Source: Alisma plantago-aquatica
Taxonomy: Eukaryota; Streptophyta; Magnoliopsida; Alismatales; Alismataceae
Direction of reading: 5' to 3'
DNA: 64,000 nt
NCBI GenBank assembly: GCA_963693085.1
Contig: OY856409.1
Location: 1,339,607,415-1,339,671,414 of the forward strand
Shown here: positions 46,291 through 57,911 of the stretch, one piece after another
How the letters are laid out: every line of letters begins with the position of its first letter
Numbering within the stretch: position 1 is the first letter of the stretch
Translations under genes and position numbers: made by a program
Notes under the pieces: model-generated
The model's database searches: none
The model's input: only the letters and a program-made list of their open reading frames with translations
What the model was told of the DNA's origin: nothing

Positions 46291-47374
46291 AATCAATTGA
46301 GTTATGACTAGATGCAACCCGAGGCTCGCATCACAGTTGGGATCTTTTAATATTTATAAGGGCCCTACACTAACACATTCACTTAGACTAAAATATTTCA
46401 CCCACAAGTGCACGAGATCATATTATAGTATAGGAAAGTGTCAAGTGAGGGGTCGATCTTCAAGGAGAGGGGGCACTAGAGCTTAGTTACATTGAGCTAT
46501 GTTACCAAAGTGAATATCAAGGTTTTAAGGGTTTGAGGTTGGTTTTGGTTTGATTACTCTAATGGTTGAACAAACAAGAAATTAGGCAAGAGCAATAGGC
46601 AACACCTAAGTTAGCCCTAAAAACTTTAATTTGAATTAGAAAGAAAAGGAACTAAGCAAGAAAGGGAGCAATTACACTAAGCAGAACTAAGCAAGATCTA
46701 ACTAGAAACCTAGAATTGGCAACTAGTTAAACTAAGTGAGAAACTACACTAGACTAATTGTTAGCAAACTAGGGCAATCAAAGAGCTAAATTAACACCAT
46801 CTAAGAAAAATAAGCACTCTAGATACACTAGAAGAACTTAAATATCAAGAGCAAAACAATTAGATAAGAAGGAAATTAAGGCAAGCAACTAAGCAAGAAC
46901 GACTAGCAAGGGAGAGATTGGGGTTTTAAGAAAATAATGGTTGTGTGGGCCGTAAGGGGGTGATGTAACTTGATCCAAGTTGGGGGGCCATGACATGCCA
47001 ATTCTATCCATTAATTATAGATTGTTAAGCCAAACAAGAAGACAAATGTTATTGAATTAGCCTAAGCAACTAGTTGGCTATGGGTGGTATGAGGTGTGTG
47101 AAGGGGAGCTACACCCTTACACACCCTATCCAACCTTATGAAGCTCAATTGAACTAGGACTTAGGTGAAATTGTGATAGGATTTAGCATGTCTAGGTTTT
47201 TGGAGTAGGTGTCCTTAGGGAAATTGGGAGCCAAAGGTAGGAATGGAGAGTGAATGTGAGACTGTTTCACCTCACATCACTCACCATTTAGATTTTAGGA
47301 AATTCCTAAGCATTTGCACTAAGCACTCCTACACTAGCTACTTAGATCTACCATTTAGAAGTAGAAGAGGGGAT
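46290..47374. repeat. Possible old LTR or retrotransposon remnant
   Basis: Contains CCACAAGTGCACGAG, then GAGGGGTCGATCTTCAAGGA, reminiscent of a conserved motif in plant Ty3/Gypsy (Tat-like) LTRs (CGCAAGTGCACGG ... GTCGATCCACAGGGA). Low-complexity AACTAAGCAAGAA text follows. No second copy is in the window, so this is weak. Confidence 0.3.
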
Positions 47375-48845
47375 TGTTGACCTAGAGGTTATACATTGCC
47401 CATATTTTGATAATGAGTTAACCATTCCATTCATATGTATCTAATATGTGTATTAAAGATTGATTTCAGATGTTAGGTACAAGAAAAGGATCAAAAATTT
47501 GAAGCCCTAGATTGGGTCAAGTTCAAGTCAAAAGAGCTACAAGTGTGTAATTTTAAAAATCTATGTAAATGACCTTAGAACATTTTTGTAATCACTTGTA
47601 ATGATGAATTGACTTGTAACTTAGTTGAGAAAATTGATTGAGACACTAAACATCAAGTTTTAATCACTTTAGATGCACTTTAGAAAATTGACCACATGTA
47701 GTCAATCGGTCGAGTTGCAAACTCGACCGATCCTCCTAGATCAAGTTTTTGAAGATAGCATTAATCGAGTTGTGGTTTCACATAACTCGACCGATCGAGT
47801 ACCTGACCAAATTGATCTTCATTGGTCGGTTGAGTTTTTCCAAGACAAACTCGACCGATGATTTGAATATCGACTTTGTCTTTTACTCTATCAACCGAGT
47901 TATCTTTATTGAAACTTGACTAATTGTACTGTATGGAATTTGCAGAAAAAGTGATTGTGACCATTGGTGTGTGTTTTAAGTGACAATAGAGTCGTTGCTT
48001 TGAGAAAAAAATGGCTATTTTAGTATCTAAGTGTCCCACAACCTAAAGGGGCACCCTCAACTATAAATAGGACCTCTTAGAGTTCATTCCAAGGTTGCTC
48101 ATTCACTACATGCTTAGTCCTAGCCTAGTTGAGAGTGTTCAAACGCTTTGAGCCCCTTTCACTCTCTACCTTCAAGTCAAAATTCATGAGTATGAGTGAG
48201 ATAGGTTCCTTTGTAAGAGAGCTACTCCATGTATTGATGTAAAGATCTCCTCCACCATCTTCCTACCCTCTTTCTTATCAAAGAAAAGGTTGAAGATCTT
48301 CTCCAAGTGAAGGAGAAGAGGTTGCTATTCTTCAAGGTTGAAGAAGGCAAGGTGTTCCAGATCTTCGAGTGAAGGAGATAGTCAATGCAAGCACTCAAGA
48401 AAGATAGGTAATCCCTTGAAGGCTGAATACTTGAAGAAGGAGTGGGTAAGTCCATGTTGATGGCTGAAGACTCCATGGTTCAAGTGGGTAAGCTCCTTCT
48501 ATAGGTTGAAGATCTTTGCTTGAGGTACTAAGCCCTTGGATGTGTGGTTGTTGTGTCTTGTAATCTTATGATGGAATATAAGAGTACCAAGATTGCAAAT
48601 CCTAGAGATTAACCAGCTCTAGGTATTGGACTAACATTGCTCCTAGTTAGGACGTGGAACCACTCTAAACCACCTGTCCAATTGCTTGCTCTTCCTTATC
48701 TCTCATCCTTGCTGTGCATGCTAGCTAAGACATCAAATTTGCTATTTGTTTAAGTTTATGTACTTAATATAATTTGGTGGTCTAATCCTTCTTGTGAGAA
48801 TTGTGAAGCTCTATTCACCCCCCCTCTAGAGCCCTTGATCCAACA
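47375..48845 (+). repeat. 5' LTR of element A
   Basis: Begins TGTTGACCTAGAGG and ends TGATCCAACA. It carries TCGGTCGAG...CTCGACCGA palindromes at about 47705-47900 that differ in sequence from elements 1, 2 and B, so A is a separate subfamily. TATA box TATAAATAG at 48062-48070. Confidence 0.82.
48062..48070 (+). promoter_or_regulatory. TATA box in element A LTR
   Basis: TATAAATAGGACC, at the same relative place as in the related LTRs. Confidence 0.6.
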
Positions 48846-48847
48846 AG

Positions 48848-48859
48848 TGGTATCAGAGC
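48848..48859 (+). other. Primer-binding site of element A, initiator tRNA-Met
   Basis: TGGTATCAGAGC, two bases after the LTR. Confidence 0.93.
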
Positions 48860-48895
48860 AGTTATTCTCCAAGCTACTTTAGCAAGTAGGAGAAG

Positions 48896-50851
48896 ATGGG
48901 CGATTTGTCTCTTGGATCCCTCAAACTATAAGGGAGCTTCTCCATGAGACATCCGGTCTTCGACGACACCAAATTCCTATATTAGAAGAGAAGAATGCAG
49001 TTATACCTTCATGGTGTGAGCTATGAGATGTGGAAGGTGGTGCACCTCAAGTATGAAGACCCCAAGGGGGAAGTCTCCACTTGGACTAAAGTACAAATGA
49101 AGAAAGCTCAACTCAATGCAAAAGCAGTGAGCATCATCTACACAACCCTCACTCCATCTGAGTTCAACCAGATATCTTCTTGGGACACCACACATGAAGT
49201 TTGGAACAAGCTATGTGTCACCTATGAAGGTACAGAGAAAGTAATGGAAGCCAAGATCTACATTCTTGGCGGGCTACTTGAGAACTTCAAGATGGGTAAG
49301 AATGAGAGACTGGCTGATATGTACACTAGGCTCAATGTGATCATCAATGGATTGGTAGGCCTTGGGAGTGTGATGGACAAAGGCACTATCAACTCCAAGA
49401 TCTTGAGATATCTTCCTAAGAGATGGGAGCCCAAGGTTACATCCATTGAAGAGGTGTACAAGCTAAGTGAGTTGTCATACGAGGAGCTGGTTGGTAACCT
49501 TCAAGCTCATGAACCTAGGCTTGATAAGCAAGAAGAAGAAGAAAAGAGAGAAGAGAAGGAGTCCAAGAAGATCAAGGACACAACCTTCAAAGCTCGAATT
49601 GAAGAGATGGTTCGACAGTAACAACTTGCTCTCAATTCCCCTACTCCTTTCTCAAGTGAGGATGAAGGCCCAAATGAGAATGAAGCAAACTACTCCAAGG
49701 GCAAGCACTACAAGGGGAAGCCTTCTTCATCAACTCCGAGATGATATGAGTGTGGCCAAAAAGGACATTTCAAGAGTGACTGCCCAAAGGCCAAGAAGAG
49801 CCATCACAAGAGCAGCCACAAGAAAGATAAGGAGTAAAAGAGAGAAGGAAAGTACAAGAGGAAAGAAAATAAAGAAAGAAGATCCAAAGATGCAGCTTGG
49901 GAGGAGTTCTCCTCAAGCTCTTCAAGCTCCGAAGATGGAGAATGCCACCTTGCTCTCATGGCCTCTACAAGTGAAGATGTAGGTGAGGTAAGTGAGGTAA
50001 GTGAAGTCAATTTGCACGAGTTATCTAAGGAAACTCTTATTGATATGCTTAATGATTGTCAGTCATATTTTACTAAATGCAAATCTAAAAGGAAAAGATT
50101 AGGCAAGATAGTAGATGATCTTTATGCTAAAATTGAGATTCTTGATAAAAATGAAAAACTGCTCCTTGATAGCATAGATTCTTTGCAAGGGCAATTTCTT
50201 GACCTTGAACTTCAACATAATGGAGTAGAGGTTGAGAATGGGGTCTATCTTAAGACTATTGCAGATCTTAAGGAAGACAACCAAAAGTGCCAACATGAGT
50301 TAGATGTTCTTAAAACTGAAAATGTAGAACTAACTCTCATTGATGATGCTAGGAAGCAAGAGATTCATGTTTATCAAAAGGAAATTTTGTTGCTTAAATT
50401 TGAAAATGCCAAGTTACTTGCTCAAGTTAATGATTTATCTTCTAGACCTATTTTGCAAAGTAATGAAGTTGCTAGCATAGCTTTAGAATGAGATTCCTGT
50501 CATACTAAAGCCCTCTATTTAGAGGCTGACCTATTACATGCTAGAGATGATCTTGCTAGTCTTTCTACTACTGTCATTAACCTTAGTGATGATAATGCCA
50601 AGTTAAGATCTTCTTTGCAAAATTTTCTTACGAGAAAGAAATCCCTCAATGATGTCCTAGAACACTCTACCAAACAAATTGGTAGTAGTGGTATGATATA
50701 TGATGGGACTGCTCCCAAAGGTAGGAGCAAGAGCAAGAACAAGGGTAAGAAGAAGAGTATGGAACCTCCTATCTTCCATGGAGAGATTTCCAGCTCTAAG
50801 AATCCTATGGTATGTGTTCATTGTAAATGTGATGATCATTACTCTACTTAT
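48896..50851 (+). pseudogene. gag: Gag of element A (5' part), decayed
   Basis: Starts MGDLSLGSL and soon meets two stops (about 48929 and 48977). The Copia gag core is then clear (KRRMQLYLHGVSYEMW, EVWNKLCVTYEGTEKV, ILRYLPKRWEPKV, LVGNLQAHEP). A stop after MVRQ (about 49619) and TGA at 49742-49744 follow; the TGA replaces the first Cys of the knuckle (YECGQKGHFKSDC remains). The coiled-coil part is open at 49958-50490, then interrupted again. Element 2 cuts the second knuckle (CVHCKCDDHYSTY) at 50851; the rest (CPYKPKG...WVPK) resumes at 59337. No functional Gag could be made. Confidence 0.88.
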
Positions 50852-52272
50852 TGAAAAACACTAGAGGGGGGGTGAATAGAGTTTTTAAATAATTTTAACA
50901 ATTTATTGAACTCAAACAACCACAATTGAAATTGGAAGAAGGAGACATGTGTTTAGAGTGGTTCCAACTTTAGCAAATACTAAAGTTGTCAGTCCACTAC
51001 CCGGTTGCTTATCCAACCGGGATTTTGAAAGTATTTATTTTATTACCTTCTCAAGGATTTATACAAAATACAATACTTTCCTTTACACCCTTTGAACAAC
51101 CTTCACTTGAAGTAGGTGCACCAACTTTGAGGTAGCCTTCTTGAAGTAACTCCCAGCTCCCCCTTGAAGTAGCCTTCCTCTATAGAAGTAACCTCCCGTT
51201 GCACCAGCCTTCTGAAGTAGCTCAAAGTCACCTTCTTCACCAAGAAGATCTTCACCCTCTCCAATCATCAGCCTCCAACCTAGGAGTAGCAAGGAGAGTA
51301 CAAACGGTAATAGAGAACAAGAAAGGAAAAAGGAAATTACAACTTATCCTTTGTAGCCCAAGGCCTGATTTGCCTAGATCAAGCGTATAGATCTCCTAAC
51401 CAAGTGTATGGACTTGTGATTGCAGTGGGTAGGAGATACTAGCCTATAGGACACGAATTTTGAGCTAAGAAAGGAAGTAGCCAATTGTCACAATGCTCAA
51501 ATTGCTCACAAACAGATTGCTCAAAGTATTCTCAAGGATTTCTCAAGTGTAGCAAGTATATTTTAGTGTCCTATGGCTTGTCCTATTTATAGGAATGGCC
51601 TAAGGATGCTTAAGGACGTTCTAGACAACGTCTAGGGGTTTCTAAGTGCTTAACTAGCTGTTAGGTACAAGTTTGTTGCTTTAACAACGGCTAATTAATT
51701 AATTCTGCAGTTGCTGTCAGAGACCATCTCGGTCGAGGAATGGTCGACCAAGATACCTACTCGGTCGAACTTTTTTCGACCGACAGGCTCTCTGGAATAA
51801 GTGTTTTGCAACGTTTATCTCCAACTTCCAACTACCTTGTCAGTTGTGTCTAACAGCTACTTTGGATCTTTCTCGGTCGAGAAGATTGTCGACCGAGAGT
51901 GTCTCGGTCGAGGAGTTTGTCGACCGAGATTGATCCTGTTTCAATGTTTCAATTTAGACACTAATTATATGTATGAGTGTGCATATGTGATCCTATTTGA
52001 AGGGGATGACTTATCTAAATGTGGTGTTTAGCTAGGGAAGATCTAACGCTTGATTTACATGCAATCTAAGTACTTGTACATTATATATTTGTACAAGTTT
52101 TTACAAAGCGATTACATTGCATGAAAACATGAACATGTAAGCATATGGATTTCCCTAGTTGCTTTGTCATCCACCTTAATCCTGCACACTTAAGTAGCTC
52201 GTTAGATCAATAAGAATGAAATGTTTGTCATAATCAAAACAAAGGGATTTATAGATGTCCATTTAGCCAACA
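50852..52272 (-). repeat. 3' LTR of element 2
   Basis: Plus-strand ends TGAAAAACACTAGAGG and TTAGCCAACA. GGTCGA palindromes at 51728-51930, some decayed by mutation. Confidence 0.95.
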
Positions 52273-52290
52273 ATCTCCCCCTTTTTGAAG
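52273..52290 (-). other. Polypurine tract of element 2
   Basis: Minus-strand CAAAAAGGGGGAGAT next to the 3' LTR. Extra AAGGGGGAG tracts lie at about 52541 and 52581. Confidence 0.85.
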
Positions 52291-52669
52291 ATGACAAACA
52301 TTTCCAAAATATAAATGAAGGAAATATAAAACATATGAGTTTCATACCTTTAGATTACCTTTTGTAGCTTTTCCTCTTGTTTATAAAATGTGTGCTTATT
52401 ATTCCCCTTGAATTATGGAACATGAAATCCAATTCACTAGGGAATATAGCAACTTTCAATGTAAAGCCAAGAGTTTATTTATGAAACTCATTGATTGAGT
52501 TTTTCATACTTACTAAGTTTTAGTTTTATATTTATTTCTCCCCCTTTGTCATTTCAAAAAGATATCCGTTAGAAATAACAACTCCCCCTTAATTAGATGT
52601 CCCATCAAATTTAATGAAAAAGATGTCCATTAAAAGCCAAAATATCATGATGCAAGTAAGAGTTTTTGT

Positions 52670-55600
52670 TTAAGTAGCACAAATATCAAAGAAAACATCT
52701 TCCAAAGAAGTGATAAGCAGTTGCTTCCTAATTTTGTTAAATTGATCTAGTGGAAGCGGTTTTGTAAAAATATCAGCCAATTGATCTTCCGTATCAACAT
52801 GATGAAGGGAAACATGATTCTTGGAGATATGATCCCTTAAAAAGTGATGACGGATTTCAATATGTTTAGCTCGGCTGTGTAAAATAGGATTGTGTGCTAA
52901 GTTTATAGCGCTTGTGTTGTCACAAAAAATAGGCGTAGAAGAAAGAGTAAAACCATAATCGTTTAACACTTGTTGCATATAAAGCACTTGAGCACAACAA
53001 GACCCGGCTGCCATATATTCAGCTTCAGTTGTAGATAGGGCAACCATATTTTGTTTCTTGCTAAACCAAGATACTAAGGCTCTCCCTAATAAGAAACAGC
53101 CACCACTAGTACTCTTGCGATCAAGTCGACAACCAGCATAATCCGCATCAGTATAAGCTTTAAAATCCAAGGATTGTCCTTTTGGACACCATAAACCAAA
53201 GCAAGTAGTGTCGGCTAGGTAACGAATAATTCGTTTAACTGCTAGAAAATGAGAGTGCATAGGTTGTGATTGAAATCGAGCACAAAGACCAACGGGAAAA
53301 ATAATGTCCGGTCTAGAAGCAGTTAAGTAAAGCAAACTACCAATCATGGCTCTATATAAGGAATCATCAATAGGTTCCCCATTTTCATCCTTATCAATTT
53401 TAATAGAAGTAGCCATAGGAGTAGTAGCATGTTTGCACTGATCCATCCCAAAACGTTTTAAGAGTTCTTTAGTATATTTTTCTTGGCTTATGAATATTCC
53501 AGCAGGTGTTTGCTTAATTTGAAAACCAAGAAAGAAAGTTAGTTCACCCATGAGGCTCATTTCAAATTCTTTTTGCATAATGTCACTGAATTGTGTGCAC
53601 AATGAGTCATTAGAAGCTCCAAAAATAATGTCATCAACATATATTTGCACAACTAGGAAATCAGATGTATATGTTTTGAAAAATAAAGTAGAATTTGAAT
53701 TTCCAATAGAAAAACCATTATAAAAAAGATATGTCTTGAGCCTTTCATACCAATTTCTAGGTGCTTGTTTTAAACCATAAAGTGCTTTCTTAAGTTTATA
53801 AACATAGTCACCTTTTTCTGGTATTTCAAAACTAGGTGGTTGGGCAACATATACTTCTTCTTGAATGATGCCATTTAGAAATGCACTTTTTACATCCATT
53901 TGGTAGAGTTTGATCTTTTTATGTGCAGCAATAGCTAGTAACATTCTAATAGCTTCAAGTCTAGCTACCGGTGCATACGTTTCATCAAAGTCTATTCCTT
54001 CTTGTTGATTATATCCTTGTGCTACTAACCGAGCTTTATTCCTTATTACTTCTCCTGCCTCATTTAGCTTGTTCCTAAAAACCCATTTAGTTCCTATTAT
54101 GGTTTTATCTTGTGGTTTAGGAACTAAATCCCATACATCATCTTTAGTGAATTGATTCAATTCTTCTTGCATGGCTATTATCCAATAATCATATTTAAGA
54201 GCTTCAGATATCTTTTTAGGGTCAATGATAGAAACAAAAGCCATGTTTGCAACATCTTTGAAGGAAGACCGAGTTTTGACTTTATCATTAGGATCTCCAA
54301 TAATTAGTTCTTGAGGATGATCTTTAATAAGCCTAGGTGTAGGTTGTGGTTCAGCTTGGTGATTATTTGTAGTACCTTTCTCACTATCATTTGGTATGTT
54401 TAAATTTTCGAATTGATTAGTGAGATCTATGATTTCTAGATTTTCAGATTTGGATTCTTCATGAAAAGAAACATGAATAGATTCCTCAACTTTTCTAGAT
54501 ATAGTGTTATATACTCTAAAAGCTTTGCTAGAAGTGGAATATCCCAAAAAGAATGCTTTGTGTGATTTTGAGTCAAACTTATCTCTATCATCTTTGGTAT
54601 TTAAAATATAGCATGTGGAGCCAAAAGTATGAAAATAGTCAACTCTAGGTTTCTTAGAATGTATTATTTCATATGGAGTTTTCTTTAAATGAGAGTGAAC
54701 AGTTACTCTATTTAACACATAGCATGCAGTGTTTACGGCTTCATCCCAAAAGGTTTTGGGTGTGTTGTGTTCAAGCATCATAGTTCTAGCCATTTCTTGT
54801 AGTGATCGATTTTTCCTTTCAACTATACCATTTTGTTGTGGGGTGCGTGGAGCAGAAAAGTTATGAGTGTACCCTTGAGATGTACAAAATTCTTCAAATG
54901 TATGATTTTCAAATTCTCCACCATGATCACTTCTAATGGTACATATTTTGCTTTGTAATAGATTTTCAATCTTGGAACAAAATTGTATAAAAGCATGAAT
55001 AGTATCATCTTTAGTTACAATAAAGTGTACCCATGTGTATCTACTATAATCATCAACAATAACAAAACAATATCTTTTACCACCAATAGATTGTGTCCTC
55101 ATGGGTCCAAATAAATCCATATGAATTAATTCTAAGGACCTACTGGTGCTAAGTACATGTTTTGGTTTAAAAGAGGTTTTGGTTTGCTTTCCCATTGTGC
55201 ATGGTTCACAGTTTTCAACTTGATCAAAAGATAAAGTAGGCAATCCACGAACAAGATCATATTTTACTAACTTTTTAATAACATGTGAACTAGCATGTCC
55301 TAGCTTTTTATGCCATAGTTGTAAGGTATTTTCATTTGCAAGCAAGCATTTTACCACTACTGATTTCATAGAGTTAGGTTTAAGGATATAAAGATTTCCA
55401 ACTCTATTTCCTTCATAAACAACATTTGTAGTGTTTTCTATCAATAACTTGCAGCAAGTTTTGTTAAATAACACATCATAACCACTATCACATAATTGAC
55501 TAACATTATCAAATTGTGGTGCAAACCATCAACGAGTAGAACATTCTTTATTTCGAGGTTTGTACCAACATTACCTATTCCAACGATTTTGCCCTTACCA

Positions 55601-55761
55601 TTGTCTCCAAAAGTGACTGTTCCACTTTTCTTTTCTTCAAAGGTTTGAAATGCATCCTTGTTCCCGGTCATATGTTTGGAACATCCACTGTCAACCACCC
55701 ATTCCTGCATTAAAATGTAGATTTTGGTACCCATGTGATGGTCCGATATGGTTAGAATCAT
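52670..55761 (-). pseudogene. pol: Pol of element 2: protease, integrase, reverse transcriptase, RNase H; one frameshift
   Basis: The first part (55761-about 55518) holds the protease active site WVVDSGCSKHMTG. One lost A near 55518 shifts the frame; a 934-codon frame then runs 55474-52670. Its order is: GAG-pre-integrase [13 protein letters not shown] (about residue 55); integrase [16 protein letters not shown] and [15 protein letters not shown] (about 118-225); reverse transcriptase [21 protein letters not shown] and the catalytic YVDDIIFG (about 460-630); RNase [29 protein letters not shown] and [10 protein letters not shown] (about 770-860). All catalytic motifs are kept. The frameshift separates the protease from the other enzymes. 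There is no env-like frame downstream. Confidence 0.93.
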
Positions 55762-56147
55762 TTAAGTACAGATTTGTATAAGAGTTCTGAATCAGAAATC
55801 CAGTCGGTCGACAATTGTTCGACCGACATCTGTCTCGGTCGACTAATTGTCGATCGAGAAGATTACTGTATTACAAACAAAGAAACCCAAAAATTTAGCT
55901 CGGTTGACCAATTTTCGACCGAAATAATTGCTATAAATTTTGATATGTCACAGACATTCGGTCGGTCGACAATAGTTCGACCGATTAATGGCTCGGTCGA
56001 CAATACTTCGACCGACTAAGTTTCTGTTTTAGTACAACAATGCAGAAAATTAACAATATGCATGAAATCTTTTGTTTAGTTGAGATAAGACAATATAAAT
56101 AGCAAGATGGAGCGTTTGGTCATATCTCAACTAAATTCCATTTGACT
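55762..56147. other. Gag-pol spacer of element 2 with GGTCGA palindromes
   Basis: 386 bp between the gag stop and the pol frame, with stops in all frames. Five GGTCGA...TCGACC-type palindromes sit at 55803-55825, 55835-55860, 55900-55922, 55959-55985 and 55992-56017. On the minus strand the pol side begins after ATTTTAATGCAG, which looks like a splice acceptor. The segment matches the post-gag region of element 1 in GGTCGA motifs and TTGAGATAAGAC. Confidence 0.75.
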
Positions 56148-57863
56148 CTACTGAGTTTGAGGTTTTGGGACCCAAACTAATTTGGAATCCTTAGTTTTAT
56201 AAGGGCATGAAAAGGAATAGTGTCCAAGACGTAAACAAAAATGGCAAGTAATAGAATCAACTTCATTTCTCTTTCTAGCCATTGTGTTCTTGGGTACAAA
56301 CATAGTTTGAGTTCTTTTGGGTTGATTTTTCTTTGGAGCATATCCCAAACCTTTTCTTCCGTTGAAAACAGTACCAATGCTTAGAATGTTATCAAGTATA
56401 TCTTTTCTTCTTAACTCATAAAGTTCTCTTTGCAGCTGAGCAATATCATTCATTTTCTTGTGTAGATTATTTCTTGCTTGATCTAAATCAGATAACAATG
56501 AATCTCTTTCTTTTATAACATTATCATAGTCTAGATGGTTACACAAAATAGGTTGAGTCTGAAAATCTTTTAGTTTAGCTAACAAGTCAGTCTTTTCTTT
56601 AGAAAGAAGATCAACATTTGTTTCTAAAGTGAGTAGCTTTCTAGTGCAATCATCTAAAGATGTTTTTAAAGACAAATTCTCAAGATCAATGTTATTCTTT
56701 TCAGAAGAAAGATTATCTAATTTAGCAATTTGCTCATTATTTGATTTGATAACCTTCTTTAGTTTCTTCTTGACATCAACATACTTATCATGAATTTCTT
56801 GTAGACTAGTAACTAACTCTTCTTTAGGAAGATCAAGTAGGCTTACCTCTTGAGAGTCTTCATCATCTTCTCTTGCCATTAGACAATCCACCGTTTCTTC
56901 TCCGCTTTCACTGTCACTTGACTCGTCCCATGCAGCTTTATAGGCTTTTTCTCCCTTCTTCTTGTGTGAGATTTTCTTTCCTTTCTTTGCTTTAGGACAT
57001 TCATTTTTGAAATGCCCTTTCTTCCCACATTCAAAACACCTAGGAGGGGTAGAAGAAGAACTGGAAATTTTGTTAGATTTAAATCTTTTATATTTCTTAC
57101 CATTGACTATCAAGGCTTCTTCTCCTTCTTCTTCACTTGACTCCTCACTTTCTTGTGTGACGACCTTTGAAGCTTTTAGAGCCACATCCTTCTTTTTTCC
57201 TTGCTGAAGTTCACGTGCTCTTCTTTCTTCTTCTTCTAGAGTTGCTTCATGACCTTCTAAGTTGCCAATAAGTTGCTCCATTTTCAGTCGAGTGAGGTCG
57301 TTTGCTTCTTCAATGGCTGTCACCTTTGCCTTATATTTTGGAGTAAGTGAACGAAGGATCTTTGATACCTGATCTTCTTCAAGGACAGGTTTTCCTAGGG
57401 CACTTAAACCATTAACAATAGTAGAAAATTTTGCAAACATTTCACTAATTGATTCATCAGGATCCATACAAAAGTGTTCAAACTTTTGTTTAAACATGCT
57501 AATTTTGGAATTTTTGACTTGGACTGTACCTTCATAGGTTATGGATAGTCTATGCCAAATATCATAGACTGTGTCACAATTAGATATTCTATTAAATTCT
57601 CCTACTGATATAGAACAATATAAAATGCTTACAGCTTTTGCATTCATTTGAGCTAGCTTTACCGTATTTGCATCCCATTCTGCAAATTGATTTTGAGGGA
57701 GCTCATATGGGGTTGACACCATTCTCCATAAGTCCCAATTGATGCCTTGGAAGTAGAACTGCATCCTTCTCTTCCAATATTGGTAGTTTGTTCCATCAAA
57801 CGCTGGAGGCCTAGCAACAAGTGTCCCTTCGAGGTTAAGGTTGTTGAGCACTCCATCACCCAT
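56148..57863 (-). CDS. gag: Gag of element 2, intact, 571 aa
   Basis: Structural protein of a SIRE-type Copia particle. It starts MGDGVLNNLNLEGT about 35 bp after the primer site, as in elements 1 and B. The Copia gag domain covers about residues 15-215 (FDGTNYQYWKRRMQFYF, IWHRLSITYEGTVQV, EDQVSKILRSLTPKYK). A CCHC knuckle CFECGKKGHFKNEC lies near 277, followed by a Lys-rich stretch and a long coiled coil (about 335-480). A complete second knuckle CHFCLRLGHYSFSC lies near 540, and the protein ends WVPKPQTQ. It shares most residues with element 1 gag. Gag and pol are separated by a spacer, so pol expression would need splicing, readthrough or reinitiation. Confidence 0.95.
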   Translation of the reverse strand: MGDGVLNNLNLEGTLVARPPAFDGTNYQYWKRRMQFYFQGINWDLWRMVSTPYELPQNQFAEWDANTVKLAQMNAKAVSILYCSISVGEFNRISNCDTVYDIWHRLSITYEGTVQVKNSKISMFKQKFEHFCMDPDESISEMFAKFSTIVNGLSALGKPVLEEDQVSKILRSLTPKYKAKVTAIEEANDLTRLKMEQLIGNLEGHEATLEEEERRARELQQGKKKDVALKASKVVTQESEESSEEEGEEALIVNGKKYKRFKSNKISSSSSTPPRCFECGKKGHFKNECPKAKKGKKISHKKKGEKAYKAAWDESSDSESGEETVDCLMAREDDEDSQEVSLLDLPKEELVTSLQEIHDKYVDVKKKLKKVIKSNNEQIAKLDNLSSEKNNIDLENLSLKTSLDDCTRKLLTLETNVDLLSKEKTDLLAKLKDFQTQPILCNHLDYDNVIKERDSLLSDLDQARNNLHKKMNDIAQLQRELYELRRKDILDNILSIGTVFNGRKGLGYAPKKNQPKRTQTMFVPKNTMARKRNEVDSITCHFCLRLGHYSFSCPYKTKDSKLVWVPKPQTQ

Positions 57864-57897
57864 TTCTTCAAGACCTTGTTAGGGTTCCTTGAAGCCT

Positions 57898-57909
57898 GCT
57901 CTGATACCA
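57898..57909 (-). other. Primer-binding site of element 2, initiator tRNA-Met
   Basis: Minus-strand TGGTATCAGAGC beside the 5' LTR. Confidence 0.93.
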
Positions 57910-57911
57910 AT

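Noticed and set aside
47673..47861. Frame over the element A palindromes
   Set aside because: It lies in LTR U3 and is explained by the GGTCGAG/CTCGACC repeats.
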